The notes under the pieces are model-generated. The model made no database searches. It had not been told where the DNA came from and saw only the letters and a list, made by a program, of their open reading frames with translations. DNA of 64,000 nt from Anoxybacillus sp050480245 (GTDB lineage: Bacteria; Bacillota; Bacilli; Bacillales; Anoxybacillaceae). Shown piece after piece: positions 16,601-25,339 of this stretch (within the stretch, counting starts at the first letter, position 1; every line of letters starts with the position of its first letter). The stretch is from the NCBI GenBank assembly GCA_050480245.1, contig JBCNEQ010000051.1. The stretch is one strand, 5' to 3'. The position numbers and the translations under genes were made by a program.

Positions 16601-18213
16601 CACCGCCTCCGCATCATGATATTTATTCCATTGAAGATTTAGCCCAACTCATTTATGACTTGAAAAATGCGAATCGTCATGCGCGCATTAGCGTGAAGCT
16701 TGTCGCAAAATCTGGCGTTGGTACGATCGCGGCAGGAGTGGCTAAAGGTGGTGCGGATGTGATCGTCATTAGCGGATATGATGGCGGTACAGGTGCTTCG
16801 CCAAAAACGAGCATTAAACATGCCGGGCTTCCGTGGGAACTCGGTTTAGCTGAAACGCACCAGACGCTGATGTTAAACGGACTCCGTGATCGCGTCGTAT
16901 TAGAAACAGACGGAAAATTAATGACTGGTCGCGATGTTGTCATGGCGGCGTTATTAGGTGCTGAAGAGTTTGGCTTTGCGACGGCTCCACTTGTCGTTTT
17001 AGGGTGTGTCATGATGCGCGTTTGTCATTTAGATACATGCCCAGTCGGTGTAGCGACACAAAATCCAAAACTGCGGGAAAAATTTACAGGTAAACCAGAG
17101 CATATTGTGAATTTCATGTATTTTATCGCTCAAGAAGTGCGCGAAATTATGGCTCAACTTGGCTTCCGTACAATCGAAGAAATGGTTGGACGCGTCGATG
17201 TATTAAAAATAAGCGAGCGGGCAAAGCGGCATTGGAAAGCGAAACATCTTGATTTATCGCGTTTGTTGTATCAAGTGGAAGGACCGCGAACGTTTTCTAA
17301 ACCGCACGATCACCGTCTCGAACAAACGCTTGATTACCAAACGATTTTGCCAGCTGTCCAGCAAGCAATAGAGGAGAAAAAGCCTGTGCAATTGCACGTA
17401 CGCATTAACAACGTACAGCGAACAGTCGGCACGATAGTAGGTAGCGAAGTATCAAAACGATTTGGTGAAGAAGGTCTTCCAGAAGATACGATTCAACTAT
17501 ATTTTCACGGTTCAGCAGGACAAAGTTTTGCCGCGTTCGTACCAAAAGGAATGACGATGACGTTAATTGGCGATGCCAACGACTATGTTGGCAAAGGCTT
17601 ATCAGGTGGAAAAGTGATCATTCGTCCACCACATGAAGCGGAGTTTGTAAATGATCAAGTCATTATTGGAAACGTGGCGTTTTACGGTGCAACAAGCGGT
17701 GAAGCGTACATTCGTGGTCGGGCTGGCGAACGTTTTTGCGTTCGAAATAGCGGCGTTCATGCGGTTGTTGAAGGAGTAGGGGATCATGGTTGTGAGTATA
17801 TGACCGGAGGGCGCGTCGTTATTCTCGGATCAGTTGGAAAAAATTTCGCTGCTGGAATGTCTGGTGGTGTAGCTTACGTATTTGCTCATGACGATACGTG
17901 GCAAAAACGTGCAAACCGAGAACTTGTTTTATTTGAATCATTAGTAGATGAAAACGAAATACGAGATGTGCAACAAATGATTATGAAACATTACGAATAT
18001 ACGGAAAGTCCAAAAGCGGCGTATGTGCTTGCGAATTGGGACGATGTAGTCAAACGGATCGTCAAAGTGATCCCGAAAAACTATAAATTGATGATTGAAA
18101 CAATCGAGGCGATGAAGCAGCGTGGTTTATCACACGATGAAGCGGTATTTGAGGCGTTTGAAACAGTTGTAAACAAAAAAGGTGTGAAAGTGGTGGAAGC
18201 GGTCGCGAAATAG
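13681..18213 (+). CDS. gltA: Glutamate synthase (NADPH) large subunit
   Basis: Glutamine:2-oxoglutarate aminotransferase, large chain, 1510 residues. It makes two glutamates from glutamine and 2-oxoglutarate. The N-terminal Ntn glutaminase has its nucleophile at C20 (HDACGIGLYAH) after a short propeptide. The central domain and the FMN/synthase domain (GGKSNSGEGGEDPRR, GYDGGTGASPKTSIKHAGLPWELGLAE) carry the 3Fe-4S cysteines (VLGCVMMRVCHLDTCPVG). The C-terminal beta-helix GXGXG domain ends the protein. The frame is open to 13627, but ATG 13681 has GGGGG six bases upstream and matches the family start. It forms an operon with gltB and is divergent from its activator gltC. Confidence 0.97.
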   Translation: MRGLPKAQGLYRPQFEHDACGIGLYAHLKGEASHHIVKQGLHMLRQLEHRGGQGSDPQTGDGAGIMVQIPDDYFRSVCSFSLPAKGRYGVGMVFFFEHSEQKRVILERKINEIICEEGQTLLGWRDVPVDIGKLGILAKQSRPFIRQLFIAASDDVTDEQHFERKLYVIRKRAEKLVKNNEYYFASLSSRTIVYKGLVTPEQLDAFYIDLQDERFRSAFALVHSRFSTNTFPSWERAHPNRYLIHNGEINTLRGNIHWMMAREKQFSSPVFGEDLQKVLPILDTNGSDSSMLDNAFEFFVLAGKSLAETAMMLIPEPWYWDKEMDDNKKAFYEYHSCLMEPWDGPTAIVFTNGKQIGGILDRNGLRPARYYVTKDDYIIFSSEVGVIDVAPENILYKERLGPGKMLFIDFEQGRIISDEEVKKQIANERPYRQWVNEQMVSIDECAGDDHEQPFDNLLTWQKAFGYTYEDVEKTIIPMATEGKDPTGAMGNDAPLAVLSDRPQSLFNYFKQLFAQVTNPPIDAIREYIVTSTVTLLGKEGDLLNPDASSARRIRLESPIITNKQLNAIRMSPYREFASVTLSTVFTHNLKEALDELCQAADEAIVSGATLLILSDRCINEQRVAIPTLLAVSAVHQHLVRKGTRTKVSLIVESGEAREVHHFAALIGYGADAVNPYLAFATIREAVEKGVIASTYEVAVETYKKAATDGVVKVMSKMGISTVQSYRGAQIFEAVGIGDDVIEQYFTGTASQIGGIGLNEIAQEAKMRHMQAFQTSYDHTLEPGSELQWRKNGEHHAFNPKTIHTLQWACRKNDYELFKQYSSMANEEQLTFLRNLFEFDETRTPIPLDEVEPVEAIVRRFKTGAMSYGSLSEEAHEALAIAMNRIGGKSNSGEGGEDPRRYVRDENGDLRRSAIKQVASGRFGVKSHYLVHADELQIKMAQGAKPGEGGQLPANKVYPWIGKVRGSTPGVELISPPPHHDIYSIEDLAQLIYDLKNANRHARISVKLVAKSGVGTIAAGVAKGGADVIVISGYDGGTGASPKTSIKHAGLPWELGLAETHQTLMLNGLRDRVVLETDGKLMTGRDVVMAALLGAEEFGFATAPLVVLGCVMMRVCHLDTCPVGVATQNPKLREKFTGKPEHIVNFMYFIAQEVREIMAQLGFRTIEEMVGRVDVLKISERAKRHWKAKHLDLSRLLYQVEGPRTFSKPHDHRLEQTLDYQTILPAVQQAIEEKKPVQLHVRINNVQRTVGTIVGSEVSKRFGEEGLPEDTIQLYFHGSAGQSFAAFVPKGMTMTLIGDANDYVGKGLSGGKVIIRPPHEAEFVNDQVIIGNVAFYGATSGEAYIRGRAGERFCVRNSGVHAVVEGVGDHGCEYMTGGRVVILGSVGKNFAAGMSGGVAYVFAHDDTWQKRANRELVLFESLVDENEIRDVQQMIMKHYEYTESPKAAYVLANWDDVVKRIVKVIPKNYKLMIETIEAMKQRGLSHDEAVFEAFETVVNKKGVKVVEAVAK

Positions 18214-18248
18214 GCGAACGCTTCCGAATAGGTGAAAGGGGGAGAATG

Positions 18249-19712
18249 ATGGGGAAAGCAACGGGATTTATGGAATATGTACGGGAGGAAGAAAAAAAGC
18301 GCGATCCGCTTTCCCGTTTACATGATTGGAATGAATATACGTTTCCATTTTCAACCGACACGTTAGCGAGACAAGGTGCGCGATGTATGGATTGCGGTAC
18401 GCCGTTTTGTCATATGGGAATGGAACTGAACGGTTTAACGTCAGGCTGTCCGATTCATAATCTCATTCCAGAATGGAACGACCTTGTGTATCGTGGAAGA
18501 TGGAAAGAGGCGTTTGAACGGTTAGTGAAGACAAATAATTTCCCAGAATTTACAGGGCGCGTTTGCCCAGCGCCGTGCGAAGGATCGTGTACAGTAGCGA
18601 TTTCTGATCCGGCAGTAGCGATTAAAGGAATTGAACGAGCGATTATTGACAAAGCGTTTGAGGAAGGGTGGGTTCAACCGCGCATTCCGAAAAAGAGAAC
18701 CGGAAAAAAGGTGGCCGTCATTGGCTCTGGTCCTGCAGGGTTAGCTTGTGCAGATGAACTAAATCAAGCTGGTCATTTTGTCACTGTGTATGAGCGCGCG
18801 GATCGAATTGGTGGTTTGTTGATGTACGGCATTCCGAATATGAAACTTGGAAAAGACGTCGTTGAGAGACGTGTACGCTTGCTTGAAAAAGAAGGAATTA
18901 CGTTTGTTACAAACATAGAAGTCGGAAAAGATTTGTCGGTGGATGAATTGCGCAAACAATATGATGCGGTTGTGCTTTGTATTGGAGCACAAAAGCAACG
19001 CGATCTTATGATCGAAGGACGCGAGCTTGATGGCGTTCATTTTGCGATGGACTACTTGACAATGACGACAAAATGGCTACTTACCGGCGAAAAAGATGAA
19101 ACGTTTATTGATGCCAAACATAAACATGTCATCGTAATCGGTGGTGGCGATACAGGGGCTGACTGTGTCGCGACGGCATTGCGGCAACAATGTAAAAGCG
19201 TTGTGCAATTCGGCAAACATCCGGCATTGCCAAAAGAGCGTACGGATGACAACCCTTGGCCGCAATATCCCCTTGTTTTTACGGTTGATTATGCGTATGA
19301 AGAAGCGGAAGCGAAGTTCGGGGCCGATCCACGTCAATATTGCATTCAAACGAAAAAAATTGTAGGCGATGGAAGCGGAAAAGTAAAAGCGTTGTATACC
19401 ATTCAAATGGAAAAAACAGTAGATGAACATGGGCGTGTTACATTTAAAGAGATTCCAGGTACAGAAAAAGTATGGCCGTGTGATCTTGTATTGATCGCGA
19501 TCGGTTTTGAAGGACCGGAACAACCACTTTTGCAACAATTCGGAATTGAGACAGTAAACAAGAAAGTCAAAGCAGTAAGCTATAAAACGAATGTAGAAGG
19601 TGTATTTGTCGCAGGCGATGCAAGACGTGGACAAAGTCTTGTTGTTTGGGCGATTCATGAAGGGCGAGAGGCGGCAAAAGAAGTGGATCGGTTTTTAATG
19701 ATGATGTCATGA
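18249..19712 (+). CDS. gltB: Glutamate synthase (NADPH) small subunit
   Basis: The beta subunit (487 residues) oxidises NADPH and passes electrons through FAD and 4Fe-4S clusters to GltA. N-terminal cysteines occur in ARCMDCGTPFCHMG, SGCPIHNLIPEW and GRVCPAPCEGSCT. The FAD fold begins at VAVIGSGPAGLACADEL, the NADPH fold at VIVIGGGDTGADCVATA, and GVFVAGDARRGQSLVVWAI closes the protein. ATG 18246 and ATG 18249 are adjacent; the second gives the family start MGKATGFMEY and better spacing from AAAGGGGG. It lies 35 bases after gltA in one operon. Confidence 0.96.
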   Translation: MGKATGFMEYVREEEKKRDPLSRLHDWNEYTFPFSTDTLARQGARCMDCGTPFCHMGMELNGLTSGCPIHNLIPEWNDLVYRGRWKEAFERLVKTNNFPEFTGRVCPAPCEGSCTVAISDPAVAIKGIERAIIDKAFEEGWVQPRIPKKRTGKKVAVIGSGPAGLACADELNQAGHFVTVYERADRIGGLLMYGIPNMKLGKDVVERRVRLLEKEGITFVTNIEVGKDLSVDELRKQYDAVVLCIGAQKQRDLMIEGRELDGVHFAMDYLTMTTKWLLTGEKDETFIDAKHKHVIVIGGGDTGADCVATALRQQCKSVVQFGKHPALPKERTDDNPWPQYPLVFTVDYAYEEAEAKFGADPRQYCIQTKKIVGDGSGKVKALYTIQMEKTVDEHGRVTFKEIPGTEKVWPCDLVLIAIGFEGPEQPLLQQFGIETVNKKVKAVSYKTNVEGVFVAGDARRGQSLVVWAIHEGREAAKEVDRFLMMMS

Positions 19713-19726
19713 AAACAAAAACGCTC

Positions 19727-19755
19727 AAGGTGTCCTAATAAAGATAGGGCACCTT
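19727..19755 (+). terminator. Terminator after gltAB
   Basis: AAGGTG-T-CCTA pairs with TAGG-G-CACCTT, followed by CTGTATTTTT. It separates the gltAB operon from ilvD. Confidence 0.7.
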
Positions 19756-19769
19756 CTGTATTTTTAGAA

Positions 19770-19799
19770 TTGTCATTTTACTTAAAAAAGTGTTACAAT
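19770..19799 (+). promoter_or_regulatory. Probable sigma-A promoter of ilvD
   Basis: TTGTCA (19770-19775) and TACAAT (19794-19799) are separated by 18 bases. They overlap the 5' part of the open frame, which supports the later TTG start for ilvD. Confidence 0.55.
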
Positions 19800-19834
19800 G
19801 TTTAACAAGTTCAGAAAAGATGGGGGGATTTACT

Positions 19835-21502
19835 TTGCGTAGCGATATGATTAAAAAAGGATTCGATCGCGCACCACATCGCAGTTTATTGCGCGCAGCG
19901 GGAGTGAAAGAAGAAGATTTTCATAAACCGTTTATTGCCGTCGTCAATTCGTATATTGATATTATTCCAGGGCATGTTCATTTACAAGAGTTCGGGAAAA
20001 TCGTCAAAGAAGCGATTCGTGAAGCAGGTGGGGTACCGTTTGAAATGAATACGATCGGAGTCGATGATGGCATCGCGATGGGGCATATCGGTATGCGCTA
20101 TTCATTGCCGAGCCGTGAGATTATCGCTGATTCTGTTGAAACAGTTATCTCTGCCCATTGGTTTGACGGGATGGTATGTATTCCAAACTGCGATAAAATT
20201 ACGCCTGGTATGATGATGGCGGCGATGCGTTTAAACATTCCGACCATTTTTGTGAGCGGGGGACCGATGAAGGCTGGGGTCACGAGCGATGGCAAAAAAA
20301 TTTCTCTCTCGTCTGTATTTGAAGGCGTTGGTGCATATCAGGCAGGGAAAATCGACGAAAAAGGACTACAAGAGCTTGAGCAGTACGGTTGCCCGACATG
20401 CGGTTCTTGTTCAGGAATGTTTACAGCCAATTCAATGAACTGCTTAGCTGAAGCACTCGGTTTAGCGCTTCCCGGCAACGGTACGATTTTAGCGATTGAT
20501 CCGGCACGAAAAGAATTTGTACGACGTTCAGCTCAGCAGTTAATGTATCTAATCGAGCATGATATTAAACCGCGCGATATTGTAACTGAAAAAGCTATTG
20601 ACAACGCGTTTGCGCTCGACATGGCGCTCGGCGGTTCAACAAATACGGTTCTACATACGCTAGCCATTGCTAACGAAGCAGGTATTCATTATCCGCTTGA
20701 GCGTATTAATGAAGTCGCATCTCGTGTGCCGCATCTAGCAAAATTGGCACCAGCATCAGATATGCATATTGAAGATTTGCACGAAGCGGGTGGTGTATCT
20801 GCAGTATTGCACGAACTGTCGAAAAAAGAAGGCACCCTTCATTTAGATGCATTGACGGTGTCAGGCAAAACACTTGGTGAAAACATTGCAGGATGCGAAG
20901 TAAAAAACTATGAAGTCATTCGTCCAATTGACAATCCGTACTCAGAAACAGGTGGACTGGCTGTACTGTTCGGTAATTTAGCGCCAGATGGTGCCATTAT
21001 TAAAACAGGTGGCATTCAAGGTGGCATTACACGCCATGAAGGACCAGCAATCGTATTTGATTCTCAAGAAGAGGCACTTGAAGGCATTGCGGCAGGAAAA
21101 GTACAACCGGGTCATGTCGTCATCATTCGTTACGAAGGACCAAAAGGTGGTCCTGGCATGCCAGAAATGTTAGCCCCGACATCACAAATTGTCGGTATGG
21201 GGTTAGGAACGAAAGTGGCGCTTGTTACGGACGGTCGTTTCTCCGGTGCTTCTCGCGGCTTATCCATCGGACACGTGTCGCCAGAAGCTGCCGAAGGGGG
21301 TCCAATTGCTTTTGTACAAAATGGTGACCATATTGTCATTGATATTGTGAAACGAACAATTGATGTCCTCGTTCCAGAAGAAGAATGGGAAAAGCGAAAA
21401 GCAAATTGGAAAGGGTTTGAGCCGAAAGTAAAAACCGGGTATTTGGCCCGTTACTCGAAACTCGTCACGTCAGCTAGTACAGGCGGCATTATGAAAATTT
21501 AA
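19835..21502 (+). CDS. ilvD: Dihydroxy-acid dehydratase
   Basis: Fe-S enzyme of branched-chain amino-acid synthesis that dehydrates 2,3-dihydroxy-isovalerate and -methylvalerate. The 555 residues include the cluster cysteines in IPNCDKITPGM and CPTCGSCSGMFTANSMNC, the IGVDDGIAMGH motif and the C-terminal TDGRFSGASRGLSIGHVSPEAAEGG signature. The frame is open back to 19790, but that stretch contains the probable promoter. TTG 19835, seven bases after GGGGGG, gives LRSDMIKKGFDRAPHRS, which matches the family start. It stands alone here without other ilv genes, with a terminator on each side. Confidence 0.95.
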   Translation: MRSDMIKKGFDRAPHRSLLRAAGVKEEDFHKPFIAVVNSYIDIIPGHVHLQEFGKIVKEAIREAGGVPFEMNTIGVDDGIAMGHIGMRYSLPSREIIADSVETVISAHWFDGMVCIPNCDKITPGMMMAAMRLNIPTIFVSGGPMKAGVTSDGKKISLSSVFEGVGAYQAGKIDEKGLQELEQYGCPTCGSCSGMFTANSMNCLAEALGLALPGNGTILAIDPARKEFVRRSAQQLMYLIEHDIKPRDIVTEKAIDNAFALDMALGGSTNTVLHTLAIANEAGIHYPLERINEVASRVPHLAKLAPASDMHIEDLHEAGGVSAVLHELSKKEGTLHLDALTVSGKTLGENIAGCEVKNYEVIRPIDNPYSETGGLAVLFGNLAPDGAIIKTGGIQGGITRHEGPAIVFDSQEEALEGIAAGKVQPGHVVIIRYEGPKGGPGMPEMLAPTSQIVGMGLGTKVALVTDGRFSGASRGLSIGHVSPEAAEGGPIAFVQNGDHIVIDIVKRTIDVLVPEEEWEKRKANWKGFEPKVKTGYLARYSKLVTSASTGGIMKI

Positions 21503-21507
21503 CGGAT

Positions 21508-21530
21508 GGGCGAATCGCCCTCCTTTTTTT
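21508..21530 (+). terminator. Terminator after ilvD
   Basis: GGGCG-AAT-CGCCC is followed by TCC and a run of seven T. Confidence 0.8.
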
Positions 21531-21697
21531 GTAAGAATATTAGCCTTAAAAAGCGTTTACTATTTTTTGAAGCGTGAAAGAATCTTTAATAAATTGAAAA
21601 AATAGTACGTTTGCCCTACTTTTGGCACTATTTCTAAAAAACAATTTGTATATAATAGAAGTAAAGGAGTGCGCGTCAAGTGAAGGAGGAAGCAAAC

Positions 21698-21841
21698 GTG
21701 GAAAGCGTCATTTCAAAAGGAAGTACAGTGGACGAAGCCGTTCGTTTAGGGTTTGAAAAGCTGCAAACGACGCGTGACGTTCTGGAGGTCATTCATTCTA
21801 TTCGTACTAAAAACGGGGGATATGATGATTCTATCATTTAA
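21698..21841 (+). pseudogene. N-terminal stub of a Jag_N/FapA-like gene
   Basis: GTG 21698, with AGGAGG upstream, opens a 47-codon frame. Its first 31 residues (VESVISKGSTVDEAVRLGFEKL...) are plainly related to the N-terminus of the FapA-like protein at 29592 (MDCIEVKGNTVEEAIAEGLKQL). Homology stops at about 21790 (...TTRDVLEV), after which the frame runs into unrelated AT-rich DNA. It is best read as the head of a second DUF342/Jag_N gene cut off by an insertion or deletion. Confidence 0.65.
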
Positions 21842-22367
21842 TGATTTTGATGAACTTGAAGCTCATAAAAAATACAAACAATTGAACCTTCCTAAATTTA
21901 ATCTAAACCAAATTGATAATATTCTAAAAACTAAATATAATGCTGAAGAAGTGGATATTAAATTATTTCCAGAACTACAAAATGATCCTTATTTTAATTC
22001 TTCTCATGTGACAAAATGTTATGCTATACACGATCCAGAAGTTTTAAAAAATTTGTTCAGTGAGGAAGAGAAAAAAGATCATTTAGAATTTATGAGATTG
22101 AACGGAGTGCTTAATAAGAAGGTAGATCATTCAGTAGTTGAAGATCGATTACATGCTATAGGTCAAGGAAGTTTACTCTATATATTTTTTCAAAGCCCTG
22201 ACGGAACATACCTAGGCTCGTTTCTCTCGACTCATGGACAATGTGAAAAGATATCTCATGAATTAATTGTGTTCAAAGGAATAGCCCCTGAAAACTGTGT
22301 CATCGGAAACATAGATTACAAGCTATATCTTTTTTCCCTTGTCAAAGCAGGATATATTGATATGTAA
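21822..22367 (+). CDS. Hypothetical 181-residue protein on AT-rich DNA
   Basis: I do not recognise this protein. It starts at one of two adjacent ATGs (21822) with GGGGGAT upstream; the frame is open further back but without a ribosome site. It is acidic and lysine-rich at the N-terminus (FDELEAHKKYKQLNLPKFNLNQIDNIL), with a conserved-looking C-terminal core (GQGSLLYIFFQSPDGTYLGSFLSTHGQCEKISHELIVFKG). There is no signal peptide or membrane span. It overlaps the end of the Jag_N stub. Its strongly AT-rich codon use differs from the surrounding genes, which suggests recent import. Immunity or accessory proteins of toxin systems often look like this, but there is no direct evidence for such a role. 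Confidence 0.55.
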   Translation: MMILSFNDFDELEAHKKYKQLNLPKFNLNQIDNILKTKYNAEEVDIKLFPELQNDPYFNSSHVTKCYAIHDPEVLKNLFSEEEKKDHLEFMRLNGVLNKKVDHSVVEDRLHAIGQGSLLYIFFQSPDGTYLGSFLSTHGQCEKISHELIVFKGIAPENCVIGNIDYKLYLFSLVKAGYIDM

Positions 22368-22407
22368 CTGTAGTGATGTCGTTGTGCCTGTCACCTGTCG
22401 AACGATG

Positions 22408-22483
22408 AGACATGAATCCCCTTGTGAGTAGTTGAGGCACATCTATTCTAACCAAGGAATCGGGTTCATGTCTTCTTTTTTGT
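22408..22483 (+). terminator. Terminator-like structure after the 181-residue gene
   Basis: AGACATGAA (22408-22416) pairs with TTCATGTCT (22465-22473), with more pairing inside (CTTG/CAAG), followed by TCTTTTTTG. It may be the natural terminator of an imported cassette. Confidence 0.5.
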
Positions 22484-22504
22484 TTGTAAATTTATGTTAG
22501 AAAA

Positions 22505-22897
22505 TTTGCTCATCTACCGTTATTTAGTGTAAATAGTTGCACTGAACTTGACGGTGAGCGTAATCCTTTAGGGATAAAAAGTTTTTACTCCACTTGACAA
22601 ATACTGTATCATTCATTGTGTTATTTCGCATGTTGAAAAAACTGATAGATTTGTTGAAATGATATGGTATCATCCACATGGAGAAGCAGTTTTTAGGATT
22701 AAGATAGAACTTGATCAGAAAAAAAGATACAAAAAGTATTTTCAATTGTAGATTTTTCTTTTTTTCTTCATTTGGATAAACCAGATGGTATTTGGAAAAT
22801 TCGTATCATGCCCTTCAATCTGGAGTACGATTTAGAAATAAAAACATTTGGTTTTCGAGTTAACGATGTTTTATCTACTTATGACTTCAGAGTGTGA
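22505..22897 (+). pseudogene. Unrecognised gene remnant in three frames
   Basis: Three adjoining stretches in different frames read like one beta-rich protein: ...CTELDGERNPLGIKSFYST, then DKYCIIHCVISHVEKTDRF with VEMIWYHPHGEAVFRIKIELD, then DFSFFLHLDKPDGIWKIRIM to a stop at 22895-22897. Two single-base shifts, near 22597 and 22750, would join them. I cannot name the family. AT content matches the neighbouring imported segment. Confidence 0.5.
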
Positions 22898-22960
22898 AAG
22901 AGGAAGTAGCATGAAAAAAAGTTACATTGCTTTTTTGCATTTCTTATGTGTCTTTTGTAT

Positions 22961-23107
22961 ATGAGTTGGTCTAAAGAAGGTTGGAAAGGCATTTTACTTC
23001 TTTTATTAAAAGGTATTGTTATTTTTGTCGTTGTTTACGGTGTCGTATTTGTTATTGTATGTTCGATCATGAAGCTAGTTCGTTTTTTAAAAAGACGTCT
23101 GCAATGA
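22961..23107 (+). pseudogene. Small membrane protein, probably frameshifted near its start
   Basis: ATG 22961 opens 48 codons (MSWSKEGWKG...) with one long hydrophobic span and a basic C-terminus (KLVRFLKRRLQ). The same frame extends upstream as FFAFLMCLLYM without a start. A nearby ATG at 22911, behind GAGGAAG, has a run of seven A; one more A would put MKKKLHCFFAFLMCLLYMSW in a single frame. So either the small internal frame is used or this is a homopolymer frameshift. The function is unknown. Confidence 0.4.
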
Positions 23108-23208
23108 ATGATACGTTGCACAAAATATTTTTCGAACGATTCCATCATCCCATATGGGTTGGTTTTTTGTTATACTTGTTTCATCGATACATAGAAAGGA
23201 CAACGAAG

Positions 23209-24042
23209 ATGGAACGAGGACATTTGTTATTAATTGACGGGATGGCATTATTGTTTCGAGCGTTTTATGCGACAGCACCGCGTTGGATGATCAATAGCCG
23301 TGGTGTGCCAACGAATGCGGTATATGGGGTAGTGAAACAAATCGAAGCGGCAACAAATGCACTTCAGCCGACGCATGTCGTTTGTTGTTGGGACATGGGA
23401 AGCACGACGTTTCGCACGGAATGGTTTCCAGACTATAAAGCGAATCGTGGGGAGCCGCCGTGTGAATTAGTTCCGCAGTTTGATTTGGCGAAAGAAGCGG
23501 TTGCGATGCTTGGCATTCCGAATATCGGCGTACTTGGTGCCGAAGCGGACGATTGCATCGGCTCGCTTGTAAAGCAATATCGTGATGGGATGAGCATTTC
23601 GATTGTGACTGGAGACCGTGATTTATTTCAGCTTCTTTCAGAGCGTGTGACGGTCTATTTGTTGGCGAAAGGCATCGGCAACTACGAGGCGTATACGCTT
23701 GAACGCTTTATTGAAGAAAAACGGATTCAACCACAGCAGCTCGTCGATGTGAAAGCGCTCATGGGCGATGCAAGCGACAATTACCCAGGCGTGCGCGGCA
23801 TCGGTGAAAAACAAGCGTTTAAACTTATTCAACAATACGGATCAATTGAAGGAATCATCGAAAATTTTGCGAACTTAACAAAAGCACAGCAACAAAAAAT
23901 AACCGAACATCTCGACTTGCTTCATTTGTCGCGAAAACTTGCGGCCATCCATTGCGATATTCCGATTTCCTTACGATTGGAAGAAGCGAAATGGGAGGGA
24001 GAGTGCAAGCGGTTTGCGGAAGTATTAGAAGCGATCCGGTAA
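23209..24042 (+). CDS. ypcP: 5'-3' exonuclease, PolI N-terminal-like (YpcP)
   Basis: A 277-residue flap/5'-3' exonuclease related to the N-terminal domain of DNA polymerase I, active in RNA-primer removal and repair. It begins MERGHLLLIDGMALLFRAFYA with the first metal Asp. WDMGSTTFRTEWFPDYKANR, GAEADDCIGSLV and VTGDRDLFQLL supply further acidic ligands. The C-terminal helix-hairpin-helix region reads ALMGDASDNYPGVRGIGEKQAFKLI. The frame is open to 22981, but ATG 23209 has AAAGGA nine bases upstream and gives the family start. It ends in a terminator shared with proA. Confidence 0.93.
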   Translation: MERGHLLLIDGMALLFRAFYATAPRWMINSRGVPTNAVYGVVKQIEAATNALQPTHVVCCWDMGSTTFRTEWFPDYKANRGEPPCELVPQFDLAKEAVAMLGIPNIGVLGAEADDCIGSLVKQYRDGMSISIVTGDRDLFQLLSERVTVYLLAKGIGNYEAYTLERFIEEKRIQPQQLVDVKALMGDASDNYPGVRGIGEKQAFKLIQQYGSIEGIIENFANLTKAQQQKITEHLDLLHLSRKLAAIHCDIPISLRLEEAKWEGECKRFAEVLEAIR

Positions 24043-24046
24043 GACG

Positions 24047-24079
24047 AAAAACCCAGCCCCATATAGAGGCTGGTTTTTA
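24047..24079. terminator. Bidirectional terminator between ypcP and proA
   Basis: AACC-C-AGCC pairs with GGCTGGTT, flanked by A and T runs on both sides, between two convergent genes. Confidence 0.8.
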
Positions 24080-25318
24080 TGTCCGCACTTGCCCGTTCCC
24101 GTACACGAGCGTTTTTGTTGTCGTGATGGCGCGTAAGCCCATTGGACCGCGGGCGTGCAGTTTTTGTGTGCTAATGCCGATTTCCGCACCGTATCCGAAC
24201 TGTTCGCCGTCGGTGAAGCGAGTGGAGGCATTATGGTACAATACAGCGGCATCGACATGAGCAAAAAACTGCTCTACATGTTCATCGGTTTCAGAAATAA
24301 TCGCTTCGGAATGTTTTGTACCGTAGCGTTCAATGTGTTCAATGGCTTCATCGACCGTTTCGACGAGCTTCACCGCTAAAATCGGGGCCAAAAATTCAGT
24401 CGCCCAGTCGGCCTCTGTCGCTTCATGAACGAACGGATATGTAGACGAGAGCCGTTTGTCGCCGCGCAGCTCGACCCCTTTTTCATGCAGCGTTTCAAGC
24501 AACTCGTTTATATATGGCCATTTTTGATGAATGATGACCGTTTCAACTGCATTGCAAACGGACGGGCGTTGCAGTTTAGCGTTTATGACAATATCAATCG
24601 CCATTTCTTTTTCAGCAGAGTCGTCAATGAAAATATGGCAATTGCCGACGCCTGTTTCTAACACAGGAATTGTGGCGTGTTCGACGACCGATTGAATAAG
24701 TCCAGCACCTCCCCGTGGAATGAGAACATCCACATATTCTTTTAAACGAAACATATGTTGTGCTGTTTCACGGCTCGTATCTTCTAATAATTGAATCGCA
24801 TCGGATGGAACTGACGATTGTTTTAACGCTTCTTGCATGACGGATACGAGCGCTTTATTCGAGTGAATGGCGGACGAGCTACCGCGCAACAAGACGGCAT
24901 TTCCCGTTTTTAAACAAAGACTAGCTGCATCGACTGTTACATTTGGACGGGCTTCATATACCATGCCGACAACGCCGAGTGGCACGCGAATTTGTTTTAA
25001 TAGGAGTCCGTTTGGTCGTGCCCATTGTTCGATCGTTTCTCCAATTGGATCTGGGAGGTTGATGACTTGGCGAACGCCATCAGAAATTTGATGAATGCGT
25101 TCTTCGGTAAGTTGCAACCGGTCAAGCAAGGAAGGGGAGAGCCCGTTTTCTTTTCCGATCGCCATATCTTTTTCATTTTCTTGTAAAATGTACGGCATTT
25201 GCGCAATCAACGCTTCCGCGATCATTGAAAGCGCCTCGTTTTTTTCTTCCGTCGATAAAATCGCTAAACGTTTCGCGGCATGTTTTAATTTTTTTGCTTT
25301 TGTTAGTAATTCGTTCAT
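24077..25318 (-). CDS. proA: Gamma-glutamyl phosphate reductase
   Basis: Second enzyme of proline synthesis: NADPH-dependent reduction of gamma-glutamyl phosphate to glutamate semialdehyde. The 413 residues match the family. The catalytic cysteine lies in LQRPSVCNAVETV, the cofactor region in RPNVTVDAASLCLKTGNAVLLRG, and GPMGLRAITTTKTLVYGNGQVR is the standard C-terminus. It follows proB by 21 bases in the same operon, and both are under the proline T-box upstream of proB. The start ATG 25318 has GAAAGGAG upstream. Confidence 0.97.
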   Translation of the reverse strand: MNELLTKAKKLKHAAKRLAILSTEEKNEALSMIAEALIAQMPYILQENEKDMAIGKENGLSPSLLDRLQLTEERIHQISDGVRQVINLPDPIGETIEQWARPNGLLLKQIRVPLGVVGMVYEARPNVTVDAASLCLKTGNAVLLRGSSSAIHSNKALVSVMQEALKQSSVPSDAIQLLEDTSRETAQHMFRLKEYVDVLIPRGGAGLIQSVVEHATIPVLETGVGNCHIFIDDSAEKEMAIDIVINAKLQRPSVCNAVETVIIHQKWPYINELLETLHEKGVELRGDKRLSSTYPFVHEATEADWATEFLAPILAVKLVETVDEAIEHIERYGTKHSEAIISETDEHVEQFFAHVDAAVLYHNASTRFTDGEQFGYGAEIGISTQKLHARGPMGLRAITTTKTLVYGNGQVRT

Positions 25319-25339
25319 CCGTTTTCGCTCCTTTCGTTT

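Noticed and set aside
18246..18248. First of two adjacent ATGs as the gltB start
   Set aside because: The second ATG gives the family start MGKATGF and a better distance from AAAGGGGG.
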